This document shows, in pieces, positions 44,390 to 52,536 of a DNA stretch of 64,000 nt. This stretch comes from Anaerolineales bacterium (GTDB taxonomy: Bacteria > Chloroflexota > Anaerolineae > Anaerolineales > E44-bin32): assembly GCA_037382465.1 (NCBI GenBank), contig JARRPX010000015.1:18196-82195 (forward strand). Reading direction: 5' to 3'. How positions within the stretch are numbered: the first letter of the stretch is position 1; every line of letters begins with the position of its first letter. The position numbers and the translations under genes are program-made. The notes under the pieces are model-generated. The model saw only the letters and a program-made list of their open reading frames with translations. It was not told where the DNA came from and did no database searches.

Positions 44390-45484
44390 CTTTCTCCGGC
44401 CAGGCAAGACGATCTCTCGCCCGAGCTGCTGCTCAATTCGTCTTCCGTTGAACCGGTGCCCGAAATCGCCGAGATGTGCCGGCGGCAGAACCTGGAAGTC
44501 TTCCAATTGCACGCCGGTGAAGATCTGCACGCGGCCGTAAGCGCAACGAAACCCGTCGCGCTAACATGGAACCTGTCCAACGCACAGCCTGGCGACTGGG
44601 GGTTCATTTGCCGTCTGTGGAACTATCCGCATCTGAGCCAGACGCCGTTTCTTTTCTACGGACAGCTCGCCGAAGACCAGGTGGGTATGACGGGTTTTGT
44701 GGTCAAGTCGTCGAACACGGGGACACTGCTCGATGCGATCCTTGCAATGAATCCCTCCGAAGGAAGCGGGCCGGTCCTGATCGTCGATGATGATCCGCAC
44801 GTGCAAGCGGCCCATCAAGCTTTTGTGGCGGACGAGTTGCCCGGCTTCCCGATCCGCATCGCAGAAGACGGCGAGCAGGCGTTGGATTTGATGAAGGAAG
44901 AAGTCCCATCGTTGGTCCTGTTGGATCTCGTCATGCCGAAGTTGAGCGGTGCGGACGTGTTGGATCAGATGCGTGCAGATTCTCACCTGCGCCAGGTCCC
45001 GGTCATTATCCTGAGCAACAAGATGATGACGCTCGTGGACGCCGACCGGAATAAGGGGCATGCCAACGTGACCTTGCAGACCAAAGGCATCTGGTCGGAT
45101 GCCGAGACGGCGTCCGCGATGAACCGGGCCATCTTCGGGGAAGATACGCTTCCGGCACACACGAGTGGGCTTGTCAAGCTGGCCATCGCCTACCTGCACC
45201 AAAACTACGCGCGCCCGATCTCGCGGCGCGAGATCGCTGAAGCCGTCGGGGTGAGTGAAGATTACATCAGCCGAATCTTCAACTGCGACCTGAACATTTC
45301 GCCCTGGGATTATCTCAATCGCTACCCCGTCCTGCGCTCGAAGCATTTGCTGGTGAGCATCGATGAGTCGGTGGGGCACAGCGCTTGCAAGGTGGGCTTT
45401 AAGGACCAGGCCTATTTCAGTCGTGTCTTCAGCAAGATCTCGGGAATGTCCCCACAGGCTTTCCGCGAGAAATCTCTCAATTGA
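44390..45484 (+). CDS. Receiver/AraC-type regulator, N-terminally truncated
   Basis: The frame is open from 44390; the first usable start codon is GTG at 44456 (342 residues). Residues 1-100 look like a receiver domain lacking its first strand and phospho-Asp (the phospho site region reads LTWNL). A complete receiver follows (VLIVDDDPH, Asp157 in LLDLVMP), then an AraC-type double HTH (ISRREIAEAVGVSEDYISRIF and VGFKDQAYFSRVF). The head reads LSPELLLNSSSV, which is like the C-terminal portion of large hybrid regulators of this phylum, so this may be a 5'-truncated remnant. It is divergent from uxaE and could control it. Confidence 0.65.
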   Translation, partial: LSPARQDDLSPELLLNSSSVEPVPEIAEMCRRQNLEVFQLHAGEDLHAAVSATKPVALTWNLSNAQPGDWGFICRLWNYPHLSQTPFLFYGQLAEDQVGMTGFVVKSSNTGTLLDAILAMNPSEGSGPVLIVDDDPHVQAAHQAFVADELPGFPIRIAEDGEQALDLMKEEVPSLVLLDLVMPKLSGADVLDQMRADSHLRQVPVIILSNKMMTLVDADRNKGHANVTLQTKGIWSDAETASAMNRAIFGEDTLPAHTSGLVKLAIAYLHQNYARPISRREIAEAVGVSEDYISRIFNCDLNISPWDYLNRYPVLRSKHLLVSIDESVGHSACKVGFKDQAYFSRVFSKISGMSPQAFREKSLN

Positions 45485-45531
45485 TTCCCTTTGCTTATTT
45501 CAATCCATCTCTTTCGCGGGTAAAGCAGCGC

Positions 45532-45560
45532 TTGACATAGAACGTATGTTCCGATACAAT
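45532..45560 (+). promoter_or_regulatory. lexA promoter with SOS box in the spacer
   Basis: TTGACA, 17 bp, TACAAT. Between them, at 45540-45551, lies GAACGTATGTTC, a dyad of the GAAC-N4-GTTC type bound by Gram-positive-style LexA. A partial second copy, CGAACAAGTGTGCG, follows at 45562-45575. This fits autorepression of lexA. Confidence 0.8.
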
Positions 45561-45624
45561 ACGAACAAGTGTGCGACAATAAAGTCGATGAAATCGGCTT
45601 TATCGCGAGCCAAAGGAGGCATCG

Positions 45625-46284
45625 ATGGTGAAAGGGAAGCTTTCTGACCGTCAACGCCGGATGTTGGAGTTCATCAATGAGTTCATGCTCGAGAACGGCT
45701 ATCCACCTTCCATTCGGGAGATCGGTGAAGCGGTGGACATCACCTCGACGTCGGTTGTGAATTACAACCTCAATCGACTGGTCGAAGGCGGTTATTTGTA
45801 TCGGGACCAGAACGTCTCGCGCGGCATCCGCCTTTTGGGCAAGGTGTCGAACGTCGTGGACAATTTCGTCGAAACCGTACGAATTCCCATGGTGGGACGC
45901 ATCTTCGCCAGCGAGCCTGTACCCCTTCCCGGGACGGATTCCGCGATGTTCGGTGCGGACGAGGCGATTGAAATCACGCACGATCTGCTCAGTTCCACGG
46001 AGAATCTCTTCGCTCTGGAAGTGCGCGGCGATTCGATGATCGACGCCATGGTCGGGGACGGCGACGTGGTGGTGATGAAGCAGGAACCCGAGTGGCACGA
46101 CGGAGATATGGTCGCGGTCTGGCTGAAGGATCGTGAAGAGACAACCTTGAAGCACATCTATCGGGACGGCAGCCGGGTTCGGCTGCAGCCCGCAAACCCA
46201 ACGATGGACCCGATCTTCATCGACAACCCGGAGACACTCGAGGTCCAGGGAAAGGTCGTGCTGGTTGTACGCCAGTTGAACTAG
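45625..46284 (+). CDS. lexA: LexA repressor
   Basis: The SOS regulator: a winged-helix DNA-binding domain (LSDRQRRMLEFINEF and PPSIREIGEAV, 6-45) and a self-cleaving S24 peptidase domain. Catalytic Ser137 (GDSMID) and Lys176 (TTLKHI) are present. The cleavage loop reads GRIFASEPVP, so the scissile bond is Ala95-Ser96 instead of the usual Ala-Gly. A strong ribosome-binding site AAAGGAGG precedes the ATG, and the promoter holds a LexA-type box. Length is normal at 219 residues. Other SOS genes in the window (uvrC, recR) lack an obvious box. Confidence 0.96.
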   Translation: MVKGKLSDRQRRMLEFINEFMLENGYPPSIREIGEAVDITSTSVVNYNLNRLVEGGYLYRDQNVSRGIRLLGKVSNVVDNFVETVRIPMVGRIFASEPVPLPGTDSAMFGADEAIEITHDLLSSTENLFALEVRGDSMIDAMVGDGDVVVMKQEPEWHDGDMVAVWLKDREETTLKHIYRDGSRVRLQPANPTMDPIFIDNPETLEVQGKVVLVVRQLN

Positions 46285-46317
46285 CCGGTTGCATCAGCTT
46301 TTCGCTGCAAACAAAAA

Positions 46318-46370
46318 GTGGCTGGAGTCGCCCGGCGATGTTAGCCGGGAACCAAGCCACGTTGTTTTTC
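46318..46370 (+). terminator. Branched terminator after lexA
   Basis: GTGGCTGG pairs with CCAAGCCAC (one bulge), and inside them CCCGGC pairs with GCCGGG; the outer stem is followed by GTTGTTTTTC. It lies about 35 bases after the lexA stop, facing the convergent enoyl-CoA hydratase gene. Confidence 0.7.
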
Positions 46371-46430
46371 TATTTTCGCCAGGGAACGAAGTGGTCATTG
46401 CGGCTTCTGCAGTCCCCGGGCATGAAGAGC

Positions 46431-47216
46431 TTACGCACGTTTCGGTTGGCTGTTGCTCTTCTTTTTGGCCACGAAGCGGGTGGAAGCATCGAGATGGGCC
46501 GGCGCAGCCCACAAGTCGGCGAAATTCTCCCGTTCGACTCGTGCAGCTTCTTCCCCCGAACAGGTAATACCGGCGCGCAGGAATTGTTTGATCTTGCACA
46601 CGGCGTCCGCATCGTGCTTGATGATTTCGTGAGCCAGCTCTAAAGCATCTTGCAGGGCCTCACCATCCGGCGCGATGCGGTTGGCCACGCCCGTTTGGTA
46701 GGCTTCGGTAGCGGTGAGGATTTTCCCGCCGGTGAGCCATTCAAAAGCGCGCGCGTAGCCGACGAGTCGCAGCAGACGCTGGCCGCCGCCCCAAGCCGGG
46801 CAGATGGCCAAACGGATGTGCATCAGGCCGAGAAACGCGCTTTCCGCCATGACGCGCAAATCGCAGGCAATCGCAACTTCGCCACCTCCGCCTAACGCAG
46901 CACCCTCGACGGCTGCGATCGTGGGACACGGCAGGTCGCCGAGTCGCTCGAGGGTAACGCCCATCGCGTCGGCCAAACGCAGGCCGTCGTGCCGGCTGGG
47001 ATAACCGTGCAGCTCGTAAAGGTCACCCCCTGCACAGAAGGCGATATCTTTTCCCGTAACGATGAGTGCGCGTAGATCCTTCTTCTTATGGGCCGTTTCG
47101 ACGGCTTCTGCGAAAGCTTCCATCGCTTCCCAATTGAGTGCGTTACGGACTTTCGGGCGATTGATCGTGAGAACGGCAATGCCTTCTTGTGGTTCGTCGA
47201 ACAAAATCGGTCGCAT
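46431..47216 (-). CDS. Enoyl-CoA hydratase/isomerase family protein
   Basis: A crotonase-fold enzyme of 261 residues from ATG at 47216 (AAGGAG eleven bases upstream). It has the CoA pocket LTINRPKVRNALN, the oxyanion-hole segment AFCAGGDL and the second hole element AVEGAALGGGGEVAIACDLRV. One catalytic acidic position may be altered (GGGGEVA with PAWGGGQRL), so hydration is likely but not certain. The frame upstream of the start reads antisense across tRNA-Pro and is not part of the gene. It has no beta-oxidation neighbours here. Confidence 0.88.
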   Translation of the reverse strand: MRPILFDEPQEGIAVLTINRPKVRNALNWEAMEAFAEAVETAHKKKDLRALIVTGKDIAFCAGGDLYELHGYPSRHDGLRLADAMGVTLERLGDLPCPTIAAVEGAALGGGGEVAIACDLRVMAESAFLGLMHIRLAICPAWGGGQRLLRLVGYARAFEWLTGGKILTATEAYQTGVANRIAPDGEALQDALELAHEIIKHDADAVCKIKQFLRAGITCSGEEAARVERENFADLWAAPAHLDASTRFVAKKKSNSQPKRA

Positions 47217-47230
47217 AATACTCTCACTCC

Positions 47231-47259
47231 TTGACCTTGACGAAATCGACCAGTATACT
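47231..47259 (+). promoter_or_regulatory. Promoter of tRNA-Pro
   Basis: TTGACC, 17 bp, TATACT; the predicted transcription start is only a few bases before the 5' end of the tRNA. Confidence 0.75.
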
Positions 47260-47268
47260 TTTTTAAGC

Positions 47269-47342
47269 CGGGGTGTAGCGCAGCACGGTAGCGCACCGCG
47301 TTTGGGACGCGGGGGTCGGCGGTTCAAGTCCGCCCACCCCGA
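47269..47342 (+). tRNA. tRNA-Pro (TGG anticodon)
   Basis: A complete cloverleaf of 74 nt: acceptor CGGGGTG/CACCCCG, D stem GCGC/GCGC, anticodon stem CCGCG/CGCGG around TTTGGGA (anticodon TGG), T stem GGCGG/CCGCC with TTCAAGT. The 3' CCA is not encoded. A good promoter precedes it. Confidence 0.95.
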
Positions 47343-47379
47343 CTTGCTTGTTATAACACCATATTGCGAGGAGGTTTCG

Positions 47380-47712
47380 GTGCGCGGCATACGAGTTTCC
47401 AAAAAGATACATAAACTCGACGTTCTTTTAGAAGCCGTCCGATACGGGGAAGGCGAGCCTCGATTGCAATGCGCTCGTGGTTATAAGCGCAAAGGATTTG
47501 TGTGGAGCGACGTCCTTCTTTTCGATCGCCAGCAGCTCGTCGATATGCTGAAATCGAAAAAGAAAGTTGCGTGTGGTCGTCCCACAGCGATCGATGGGGA
47601 TTTCGAGGTGTACGGAAAGATTCAATATCGCGGAAACGGAGGAGACAGTATCCTGACCTGCGACGGCGGGGCAGGAAAGGAAAAAGAAAACCTGGGCTTG
47701 CCCTTGTTCTAA
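47380..47712 (+). CDS. Uncharacterised 110-residue protein
   Basis: I do not recognise this protein. The GTG start at 47380 has GAGGAGG about six bases upstream. The product is basic at both ends, with KKIHKLDVLLEAVRYGEGEP near the start, a WSDVLLFDRQQLVDML helix in the middle, and a C-terminal CDGGAGKEKEN stretch; there are two cysteines and no membrane span. It begins 38 bases after tRNA-Pro and may be transcribed from the tRNA promoter. A terminator follows at 47808-47839. The clear ribosome-binding site and terminator argue that it is real. Confidence 0.7.
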   Translation: MRGIRVSKKIHKLDVLLEAVRYGEGEPRLQCARGYKRKGFVWSDVLLFDRQQLVDMLKSKKKVACGRPTAIDGDFEVYGKIQYRGNGGDSILTCDGGAGKEKENLGLPLF

Positions 47713-47807
47713 AATGGGTTCCGTTCTCCCGGAAATCTGATCCTGCTGCTTTGCATGCCTAAAGTCGGCGTGAGTTCACGCACGGGTTCATCAGTTTAAT
47801 ATTACCG

Positions 47808-47839
47808 GCACCAGACCGCAATTCGGTTTGGTGCTTTTT
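47808..47839 (+). terminator. Intrinsic terminator after the 110-residue gene
   Basis: GCACCAGACCG and CGGTTTGGTGC form an 11-bp stem (with two G-T pairs) around CAATT, followed by five Ts. It also lies just past the end of the convergent TolB-like gene. Confidence 0.8.
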
Positions 47840-47868
47840 GGTTGCCAATTGCGTGTGAATCCGGAAGG

Positions 47869-48909
47869 TCAGCGCCAATCTGGATCGCCATCGAAGACAT
47901 CATTGAACGTGACTCGCGTTATGGAGAAGTCGGCCAGTTCCAGGTAGTAGATGTCGTAGTTCCCGAGGCGGTTAGAGACGAAAAGTACGAGTTTTCCATC
48001 AGGTGAGGCCATCGGAGAGGCGTCATTTGCCAGGTTGTTCGTGACGTTTTCTATCACCGCCGTGTCGAGATCGATCTGGTACAGCTCGTAGTTGCCAGTG
48101 GTGTCCGAGGCGAAGAAGATCCGATCGCCGTTCGGATGCCAGGTGGGATACTTCGCTTCGCCGTAGCCGTCGGTGAGCTGATGGATGGCCTGGCCCTGTA
48201 TGTCGACGATGTAGATCTCCGCATCGCCGGTTCGATTGGAAGAGAAGGCGATCCGGGATCCGTCGGGGGAGAATGACGGGTATACGTCGTATGCCAGGTG
48301 GTTTGTGATGCGCCGCACTCTCGTCCCATCCACGTCCATGATGTAGATTTCACGGTTGCCGTCCCGATCCGAGGAAAACACGAGCGACTCGCCGTCCGGA
48401 CTCCAGGCAGGAGCGTCGTCGTTGTAGATATTCTTTGTCAGGTTTACTGTATTTCCCTCCAGGTCCATCAGATAGATGTCGCGATCGCCGTCGCGATCGG
48501 AAACAAATGCGATCTGCATGCCGTCCGGCGACCAGCGCGGGTTGAAATCCATTGCCTCATTCTGTGTGAGCGCGATCGGGTCGGACCCGTCGAGAACCTG
48601 GCGATACAATTCTTCCTCGCCGATGTTGCCTGAATGGTAGATGATCTCACCCCAACCGCCGCCGATCGCGGTAGGCGTGGGTGTTTCTGTGGAAGTGGGG
48701 GAAGCCGTTTGCGCCAAGGTGGGCGCGTCGGAATGTGCTGTGGTGGTCGCAGTGGGCGTTTGGCTTTGGGCGACCTGCGTTAGCGCCGGCTGCAGAGTCA
48801 GGATGTCTCGCGAGACGACGCCCATCGTGCAGGCGAAGCTGGTGAGCATGGCCATGAACGAAAGCAGCAGGATATGGGAAAGTCTGGAATGGTCGGTTCT
48901 ACTTTTCAT
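47869..48909 (-). CDS. TolB-like beta-propeller lipoprotein
   Basis: The product (346 residues from ATG at 48909) has a signal/lipobox-like start (MAMLTSFAC), a Thr/Pro/Ala-rich linker and then six WD40-like/TolB repeats, each with the pattern [17 protein letters not shown] followed by DIYLMDLEG. Such propellers act outside the cell, often with envelope complexes. The start overlaps the last 11 bases of the histidine kinase gene. The longer frame would cover the kinase gene in another reading frame and is not used. It is the last gene of the RR-kinase-propeller operon. Confidence 0.88.
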   Translation of the reverse strand: MKSRTDHSRLSHILLLSFMAMLTSFACTMGVVSRDILTLQPALTQVAQSQTPTATTTAHSDAPTLAQTASPTSTETPTPTAIGGGWGEIIYHSGNIGEEELYRQVLDGSDPIALTQNEAMDFNPRWSPDGMQIAFVSDRDGDRDIYLMDLEGNTVNLTKNIYNDDAPAWSPDGESLVFSSDRDGNREIYIMDVDGTRVRRITNHLAYDVYPSFSPDGSRIAFSSNRTGDAEIYIVDIQGQAIHQLTDGYGEAKYPTWHPNGDRIFFASDTTGNYELYQIDLDTAVIENVTNNLANDASPMASPDGKLVLFVSNRLGNYDIYYLELADFSITRVTFNDVFDGDPDWR

Positions 48910-50047
48910 CACGTCGTTTCGCTCGAGGTTCTGCAGTTTCAGGTGGCTCGTAGGCGTCTCTATAGGGCAGAGTGAAAGTGAAGATCGAGCCCTGGCCGAG
49001 TTTGGATTGCACCTCGATTTCACCCCCATGGGCCTGGATGATCTGCTTTGCGATCGACAGTCCGAGTCCCGACCCTTCAACGGGGCGGCCCCTCGAACGC
49101 TGCGCCCGGTAGAGTGTGTCGAATATGTAGGGCAGATCCTCCTCGGGGATCCCTTCGCCGCTGTCCTGGACCACGCAGATGAATTCATCGTTCGTATCAT
49201 CCAGGCGCAGGCCGAGGGAAATTTCTCCGCCGGGCTCGGTGTATTTGATGGCGTTGTCGAGCAGGTTGAGCAGGACTTGTTTGAGGCGCGGCCGGTCGGC
49301 GTTGATATTCGGCAGCCCGGGCGGTACATTCAGGCGGATCGCCAATCGGCGTTCCTCGGCGAGATCGGAGATTTGCAGGATCGATTCTTCCAGCAACGCG
49401 GTGAAACTCGTGGGCTTTGTTTCGAGTGTGAAAGAGGGAGACTCGAGCCGTGCGAGCGTGAGTAGATTGTCGACGAGCTGCGTCAGGCGTTTCGCTTCGT
49501 CTCGTATGATGCGCAGCGACGTTCGCCATCCCTCTTTATCTTGCGGAGTCTCCCCCATGTTCGCCGCATGCCCCTGGATGACGGTCAACGGGGTTTTCAA
49601 TTCGTGGCTGACGTTGTTGATGAAATTACGGTAGAACGCTTGCTGGCGCTGTGCTGCACCCATGTCTTCCAAAAGGACAAGGGTGCTGCCTTTCGACAGC
49701 CAGATTACGCGCACTTGATAGGACTGCCCTTCGACGTCGGGGATGGTGCGCAATATGTTTTGTTTGCGGGTCTGGGCATCGTTGACGAGCGCCTTGATTT
49801 CCATGCTGTCGATCCATCTTCCGGCCGTTCCATTCGAGCGCGGTTGATGGAACTTGCGAAATAGTATGGCCGGGTATGGAAATCCGTCGAGCAGGTGCTG
49901 GTGTTCTGCGGAGCGAAGTCTGCCATGAACGAAGGCGGCGATCAGGACGGATACGACGAAGATTCCAGCAAGGATGGCGATGAATTCCAGGGGGCCAAAA
50001 TATACAATAACGTCAGGCATCGATATCAGGATTGATTCTCGGCTCAA
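48899..50047 (-). CDS. Sensor histidine kinase (PhoR-like)
   Basis: A 382-residue membrane kinase. One N-terminal span ([19 protein letters not shown], about 22-40) leads to a degenerate PAS-like sensor, a dimerisation/phosphotransfer domain with His148 in [10 protein letters not shown], and an ATPase domain with [19 protein letters not shown] and GSGLGLSI. It lies 27 bases after the OmpR-family regulator that is its evident partner. The start may be TTG at 50047 or ATG at 50020; neither has a strong ribosome-binding site. A PhoR-like role in phosphate or envelope stress is possible, not shown. Confidence 0.93.
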   Translation of the reverse strand: MSRESILISMPDVIVYFGPLEFIAILAGIFVVSVLIAAFVHGRLRSAEHQHLLDGFPYPAILFRKFHQPRSNGTAGRWIDSMEIKALVNDAQTRKQNILRTIPDVEGQSYQVRVIWLSKGSTLVLLEDMGAAQRQQAFYRNFINNVSHELKTPLTVIQGHAANMGETPQDKEGWRTSLRIIRDEAKRLTQLVDNLLTLARLESPSFTLETKPTSFTALLEESILQISDLAEERRLAIRLNVPPGLPNINADRPRLKQVLLNLLDNAIKYTEPGGEISLGLRLDDTNDEFICVVQDSGEGIPEEDLPYIFDTLYRAQRSRGRPVEGSGLGLSIAKQIIQAHGGEIEVQSKLGQGSIFTFTLPYRDAYEPPETAEPRAKRRDEK

Positions 50048-50074
50048 CGCATCGAGCGGAAGACCGTCCTTCGA

Positions 50075-50758
50075 TCATGCGGCCTCGAATTTATACCCCA
50101 CGCCGCGTACGTTCAACAAATATCTGGGTGACTTCGGATCGACCTCGATCTTTTGACGCAGGGACCAAATATGTTTCTCGAGGGTTTTGGTTTCGATGTC
50201 GCGATCTCCCGGGATGTCGAAGACGGCTTCGAGGAGCGACGTCTTTCCGATCGGCCGACCGGCATTGTTGCTGAGATGAAGCAGCAGGTCGAATTCGCGT
50301 GGCGTCAGATCCACTGGTTCCCAGGAGTCGTCTACGTGGATGGAAACCATGCGGCGGTGGGTGTCGATGCGCAGGTAGTCATCGAAGATCTGAATCGGGG
50401 GTGGAAGACGCGCTTTGACCCGCGCGAGCAGCTCGCGGATGTCGAAGGGTTTGGTCATGTAATCGCTGGCGCCCAAAACGAATCCGATTTCCAGGTCGCT
50501 GATGCTGTCGCGTACGGTCAGGAAGATGATCGGAACCTGATCTCCCCGTTCGCGAATCTCGCGGCAAACCGACAAACCGTTGGGTTCCGGCATCTCGATG
50601 TCGAGGATGATGACGTCCGGGTGTTCGCTCTCCCACATGTAGAGGGCTTCATGGCCGTCGTTTGCCGTAACCACCCGGTAGCCCTCACGCTCGAGGGCAG
50701 GTTGGATGAACGAGATAATATTGGGATTATCGTCGGCAATGAGCACTTTTGACTGCAC
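50075..50758 (-). CDS. OmpR/PhoB-family response regulator
   Basis: The 227-residue product has a receiver domain (VLIADDN, phosphoacceptor Asp53 in LDIEMPEPNG, conserved Lys in MTKPFDIREL) and a winged-helix DNA-binding domain (DLTPREFDLLLHL and then RDIETKTLEKHIWSLRQKI) ending KFEAA. I use GTG at 50758, six bases after TATAAT, a leaderless arrangement; the frame extends to 50830 without family character. It is first in an operon with its kinase and a TolB-like lipoprotein, and 11-bp-phased half sites lie upstream at 50958-50996. Confidence 0.93.
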   Translation of the reverse strand: MQSKVLIADDNPNIISFIQPALEREGYRVVTANDGHEALYMWESEHPDVIILDIEMPEPNGLSVCREIRERGDQVPIIFLTVRDSISDLEIGFVLGASDYMTKPFDIRELLARVKARLPPPIQIFDDYLRIDTHRRMVSIHVDDSWEPVDLTPREFDLLLHLSNNAGRPIGKTSLLEAVFDIPGDRDIETKTLEKHIWSLRQKIEVDPKSPRYLLNVRGVGYKFEAA

Positions 50759-50764
50759 GTTTCG

Positions 50765-50794
50765 ATTATACTCGCTCACTTCGACTTGCCACAA
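50765..50794 (-). promoter_or_regulatory. Promoter of the response regulator operon, leaderless
   Basis: TATAAT ends six bases before the GTG at 50758; a weak TTGTGG stands 18 bp upstream. No ribosome-binding site precedes the GTG. Confidence 0.55.
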
Positions 50795-50954
50795 CCTCCG
50801 CTCATTTGGCTGATCTGCGACTCGTATCACCTGATTATCAACTGCCTCGGATGCGTTCCCGATCGTCTTGCGGCGTTCGTCCGCACCGCGGTCACTTCGC
50901 CATACGTTTAACTACCATGATGATAATGAAGGAATGTGACAGTTGGTACTCTGG

Positions 50955-50996
50955 CAGGTTACCGTAGGGTTACGTCCCTGGTAACCTGTTCGTAAC
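50955..50996. promoter_or_regulatory. Four 11-bp-phased half sites forming a large dyad
   Basis: GTTAC at 50958 and 50969 are 11 bp apart; their inverted form GTAAC at 50981 and 50992 is also 11 bp apart. The inner part is a 13-bp inverted repeat (CAGGTTACC/GGTAACCTG plus AGGG/CCCT). The 11-bp phasing is that of OmpR/PhoB-type regulators, and such a regulator gene starts 200 bp away on the minus strand. It might instead be an RNA hairpin. Confidence 0.5.
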
Positions 50997-51150
50997 TTTG
51001 GCTGGACCCAATGAAGATGGGGACAGGTCCGTTCTCTTTGTCGGAGCGCGGACTTCCGTTAATGTTGGGCGGCATCCAATGTTCCGACTTCCATGAGTCA
51101 CTGAATCCACAGCGGGGCGTCGAAGGCTTCGAGCGGTGAAGGTCGCTCAC

Positions 51151-51180
51151 TTGACCCGGATTTCCAATTGAGGGTAGAAT
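51151..51180 (+). promoter_or_regulatory. Promoter of tRNA-Gly
   Basis: TTGACC, 18 bp, TAGAAT, with the -10 element ten bases before the tRNA 5' end. Confidence 0.7.
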
Positions 51181-51190
51181 GCCTACGTAG

Positions 51191-51262
51191 GCGGGCGTCG
51201 CCAAGTGGTAAGGCATCAGCCTTCCAAGCTGACATTCGTGGGTTCGAATCCCATCGCCCGCT
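51191..51262 (+). tRNA. tRNA-Gly (TCC anticodon)
   Basis: A 72-nt cloverleaf: acceptor GCGGGCG/CGCCCGC, D arm GCCAAGTGGTAAGGC, anticodon stem TCAGC/GCTGA around CTTCCAA (anticodon TCC), T stem GTGGG/CCCAT with TTCGAAT. The CCA end is not encoded. A terminator follows. Confidence 0.95.
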
Positions 51263-51265
51263 CTT

Positions 51266-51290
51266 GCCCTCACAGAGGGCTTTTTTCTTT
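51266..51290 (+). terminator. Intrinsic terminator of tRNA-Gly
   Basis: GCCCTC, ACA loop, GAGGGC, then TTTTTTCTTT, starting four bases after the tRNA. Confidence 0.85.
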
Positions 51291-51346
51291 TTATGGACAA
51301 ACACGCGCCTCGATCAGGGGGATACGATCGAAGGAGGAAAGAAGGC

Positions 51347-52354
51347 TCAGTAGGAGGCCGGTTCGGTTTGGAAGAATTTTTCCAGCAGATACAGCGTTTC
51401 GCTCTGGTTGGTGTCGTGGGGAGGGTAGCGTCCCAGATACCAGGGAGGGGAGCCGGAAAGTGAGCGTCCGCCTTGAATGCCGACGACGAAGGTGTAGTCG
51501 GAGGCGATTTCGAGAATCGTCCCCTGTGCATCGATGTTTCCAAAAGGCAGTATCAAGGTGACCGGGCACTTCCCGAGATGTTCGCAAATCGTTTCGTACG
51601 AACCCACCACCTGCCGCTGGATCGCCTCTCGAGTGAGCTGGGGCAGGTTGTAGTGGTCGATGGTGTGGCTGGCCACTTCAACGCCGATCTCATCCAGTCC
51701 GCGTAAGTAGTCCCAAATCTCAGGATTTTGCGGGCCGTGTACGATCAAACCAACGACGAGCACGAAATCTCGATCGGTAAAGACGCGGATCATTTCCTTG
51801 AAATCGTTCCGCAGCCAGTGCGATCCGAGGTCATCGATGGTGACGATGATGGCGTTGCCGGGCGGACAAGTTCCGTCCAACAAGTATTGGAGAGTGCTGC
51901 GATAGGTAATGGGAACGAGGTTGTTAAGTTCGATTTGATCTGCAAGTTCCTGCATGCGCTGAACGCCGAACGATGAATGAAGCATGAGAGTCATTGGCGT
52001 GGGGCAGTGCTCGATTTCAATCAGGGAAGCCATCGCCGGGGAATACAGATCGGGATCAACCAGATCGGGCGATGGTACGCCGGCTTCTTGGAGGGAAAAA
52101 CTCGTCTGGAGGATGTTGGCCGGGCCAGAACTCGACTGTGCGGCGGCAAGGTTGAAGGAATAGAGGTCGTTCCTGTATTTGACGGGCTCCAGTGAAACGA
52201 CGGTCGAGACGTCGAAAATGGGCCTCGATGGTCTACCGCGATTTGCTGTTGGAGGCAGCTGCTGAGCGTCTGTCTTCGCTGCACCAAGATTGGAGAGAAG
52301 CAGAACTACGATGACCAGGCATCGGTTGAGCCATATGGTCTGTTGCTTTGTCAT
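51347..52354 (-). CDS. Secreted polysaccharide deacetylase-family protein
   Basis: The 335-residue product has a signal peptide (CLVIVVLLLSNLGAAKTDA), a variable region, then a NodB-like deacetylase domain. The catalytic motifs are TIDDLGSHW (in place of TFDDG; first Asp pair), SHTIDHYNLPQL (metal His pair) and LPFGNIDAQ (in place of the RxPY/PFG motif). Enzymes of this type remove acetyl groups from peptidoglycan or other glycans outside the membrane. A terminator-like hairpin stands 12 bases before its start codon, inside the leader. Confidence 0.87.
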   Translation of the reverse strand: MTKQQTIWLNRCLVIVVLLLSNLGAAKTDAQQLPPTANRGRPSRPIFDVSTVVSLEPVKYRNDLYSFNLAAAQSSSGPANILQTSFSLQEAGVPSPDLVDPDLYSPAMASLIEIEHCPTPMTLMLHSSFGVQRMQELADQIELNNLVPITYRSTLQYLLDGTCPPGNAIIVTIDDLGSHWLRNDFKEMIRVFTDRDFVLVVGLIVHGPQNPEIWDYLRGLDEIGVEVASHTIDHYNLPQLTREAIQRQVVGSYETICEHLGKCPVTLILPFGNIDAQGTILEIASDYTFVVGIQGGRSLSGSPPWYLGRYPPHDTNQSETLYLLEKFFQTEPASY

Positions 52355-52366
52355 TGATCCTGATAG

Positions 52367-52392
52367 AAAATCGGCGAGTGATCGCCGATTTT
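52367..52392 (-). promoter_or_regulatory. Terminator-like hairpin in the leader of the deacetylase gene
   Basis: AAAATCGGCG, loop, CGCCGATTTT: a perfect 10-bp stem with T tracts on both strands. On the minus strand it ends 12 bases before the ATG at 52354, so it could attenuate the deacetylase message; it could equally block read-through on the plus strand. Confidence 0.55.
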
Positions 52393-52498
52393 TCCTCCCG
52401 GTCGAGTATGGCCATTGTATAAAATTGGTTTCCGGTTCGACCTTACAGTCAACTTTCTGTTTTCGAACCGTTTTTGAGGCGAAATTGTAATTCGACCT

Positions 52499-52526
52499 TT
52501 GCTTGATCTCCGTGCTCTGTTAAAAT
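52499..52526 (+). promoter_or_regulatory. Promoter of the CAU tRNA
   Basis: TTGCTT, 16 bp, TAAAAT, with the -10 element ten bases before the tRNA 5' end. Confidence 0.55.
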
Positions 52527-52536
52527 GAATGCCGGA

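Noticed and set aside
44296..44607. N-terminal extension of the tagaturonate epimerase
   Set aside because: It covers the divergent gene region and lacks family sequence; a clear ATG with ribosome-binding site is at 44295.
47217..47402. N-terminal extension of the enoyl-CoA hydratase
   Set aside because: It reads antisense through tRNA-Pro.
50959..51543. A long minus-strand open frame across tRNA-Gly
   Set aside because: It crosses a well-supported tRNA and terminator and overlaps the deacetylase gene.
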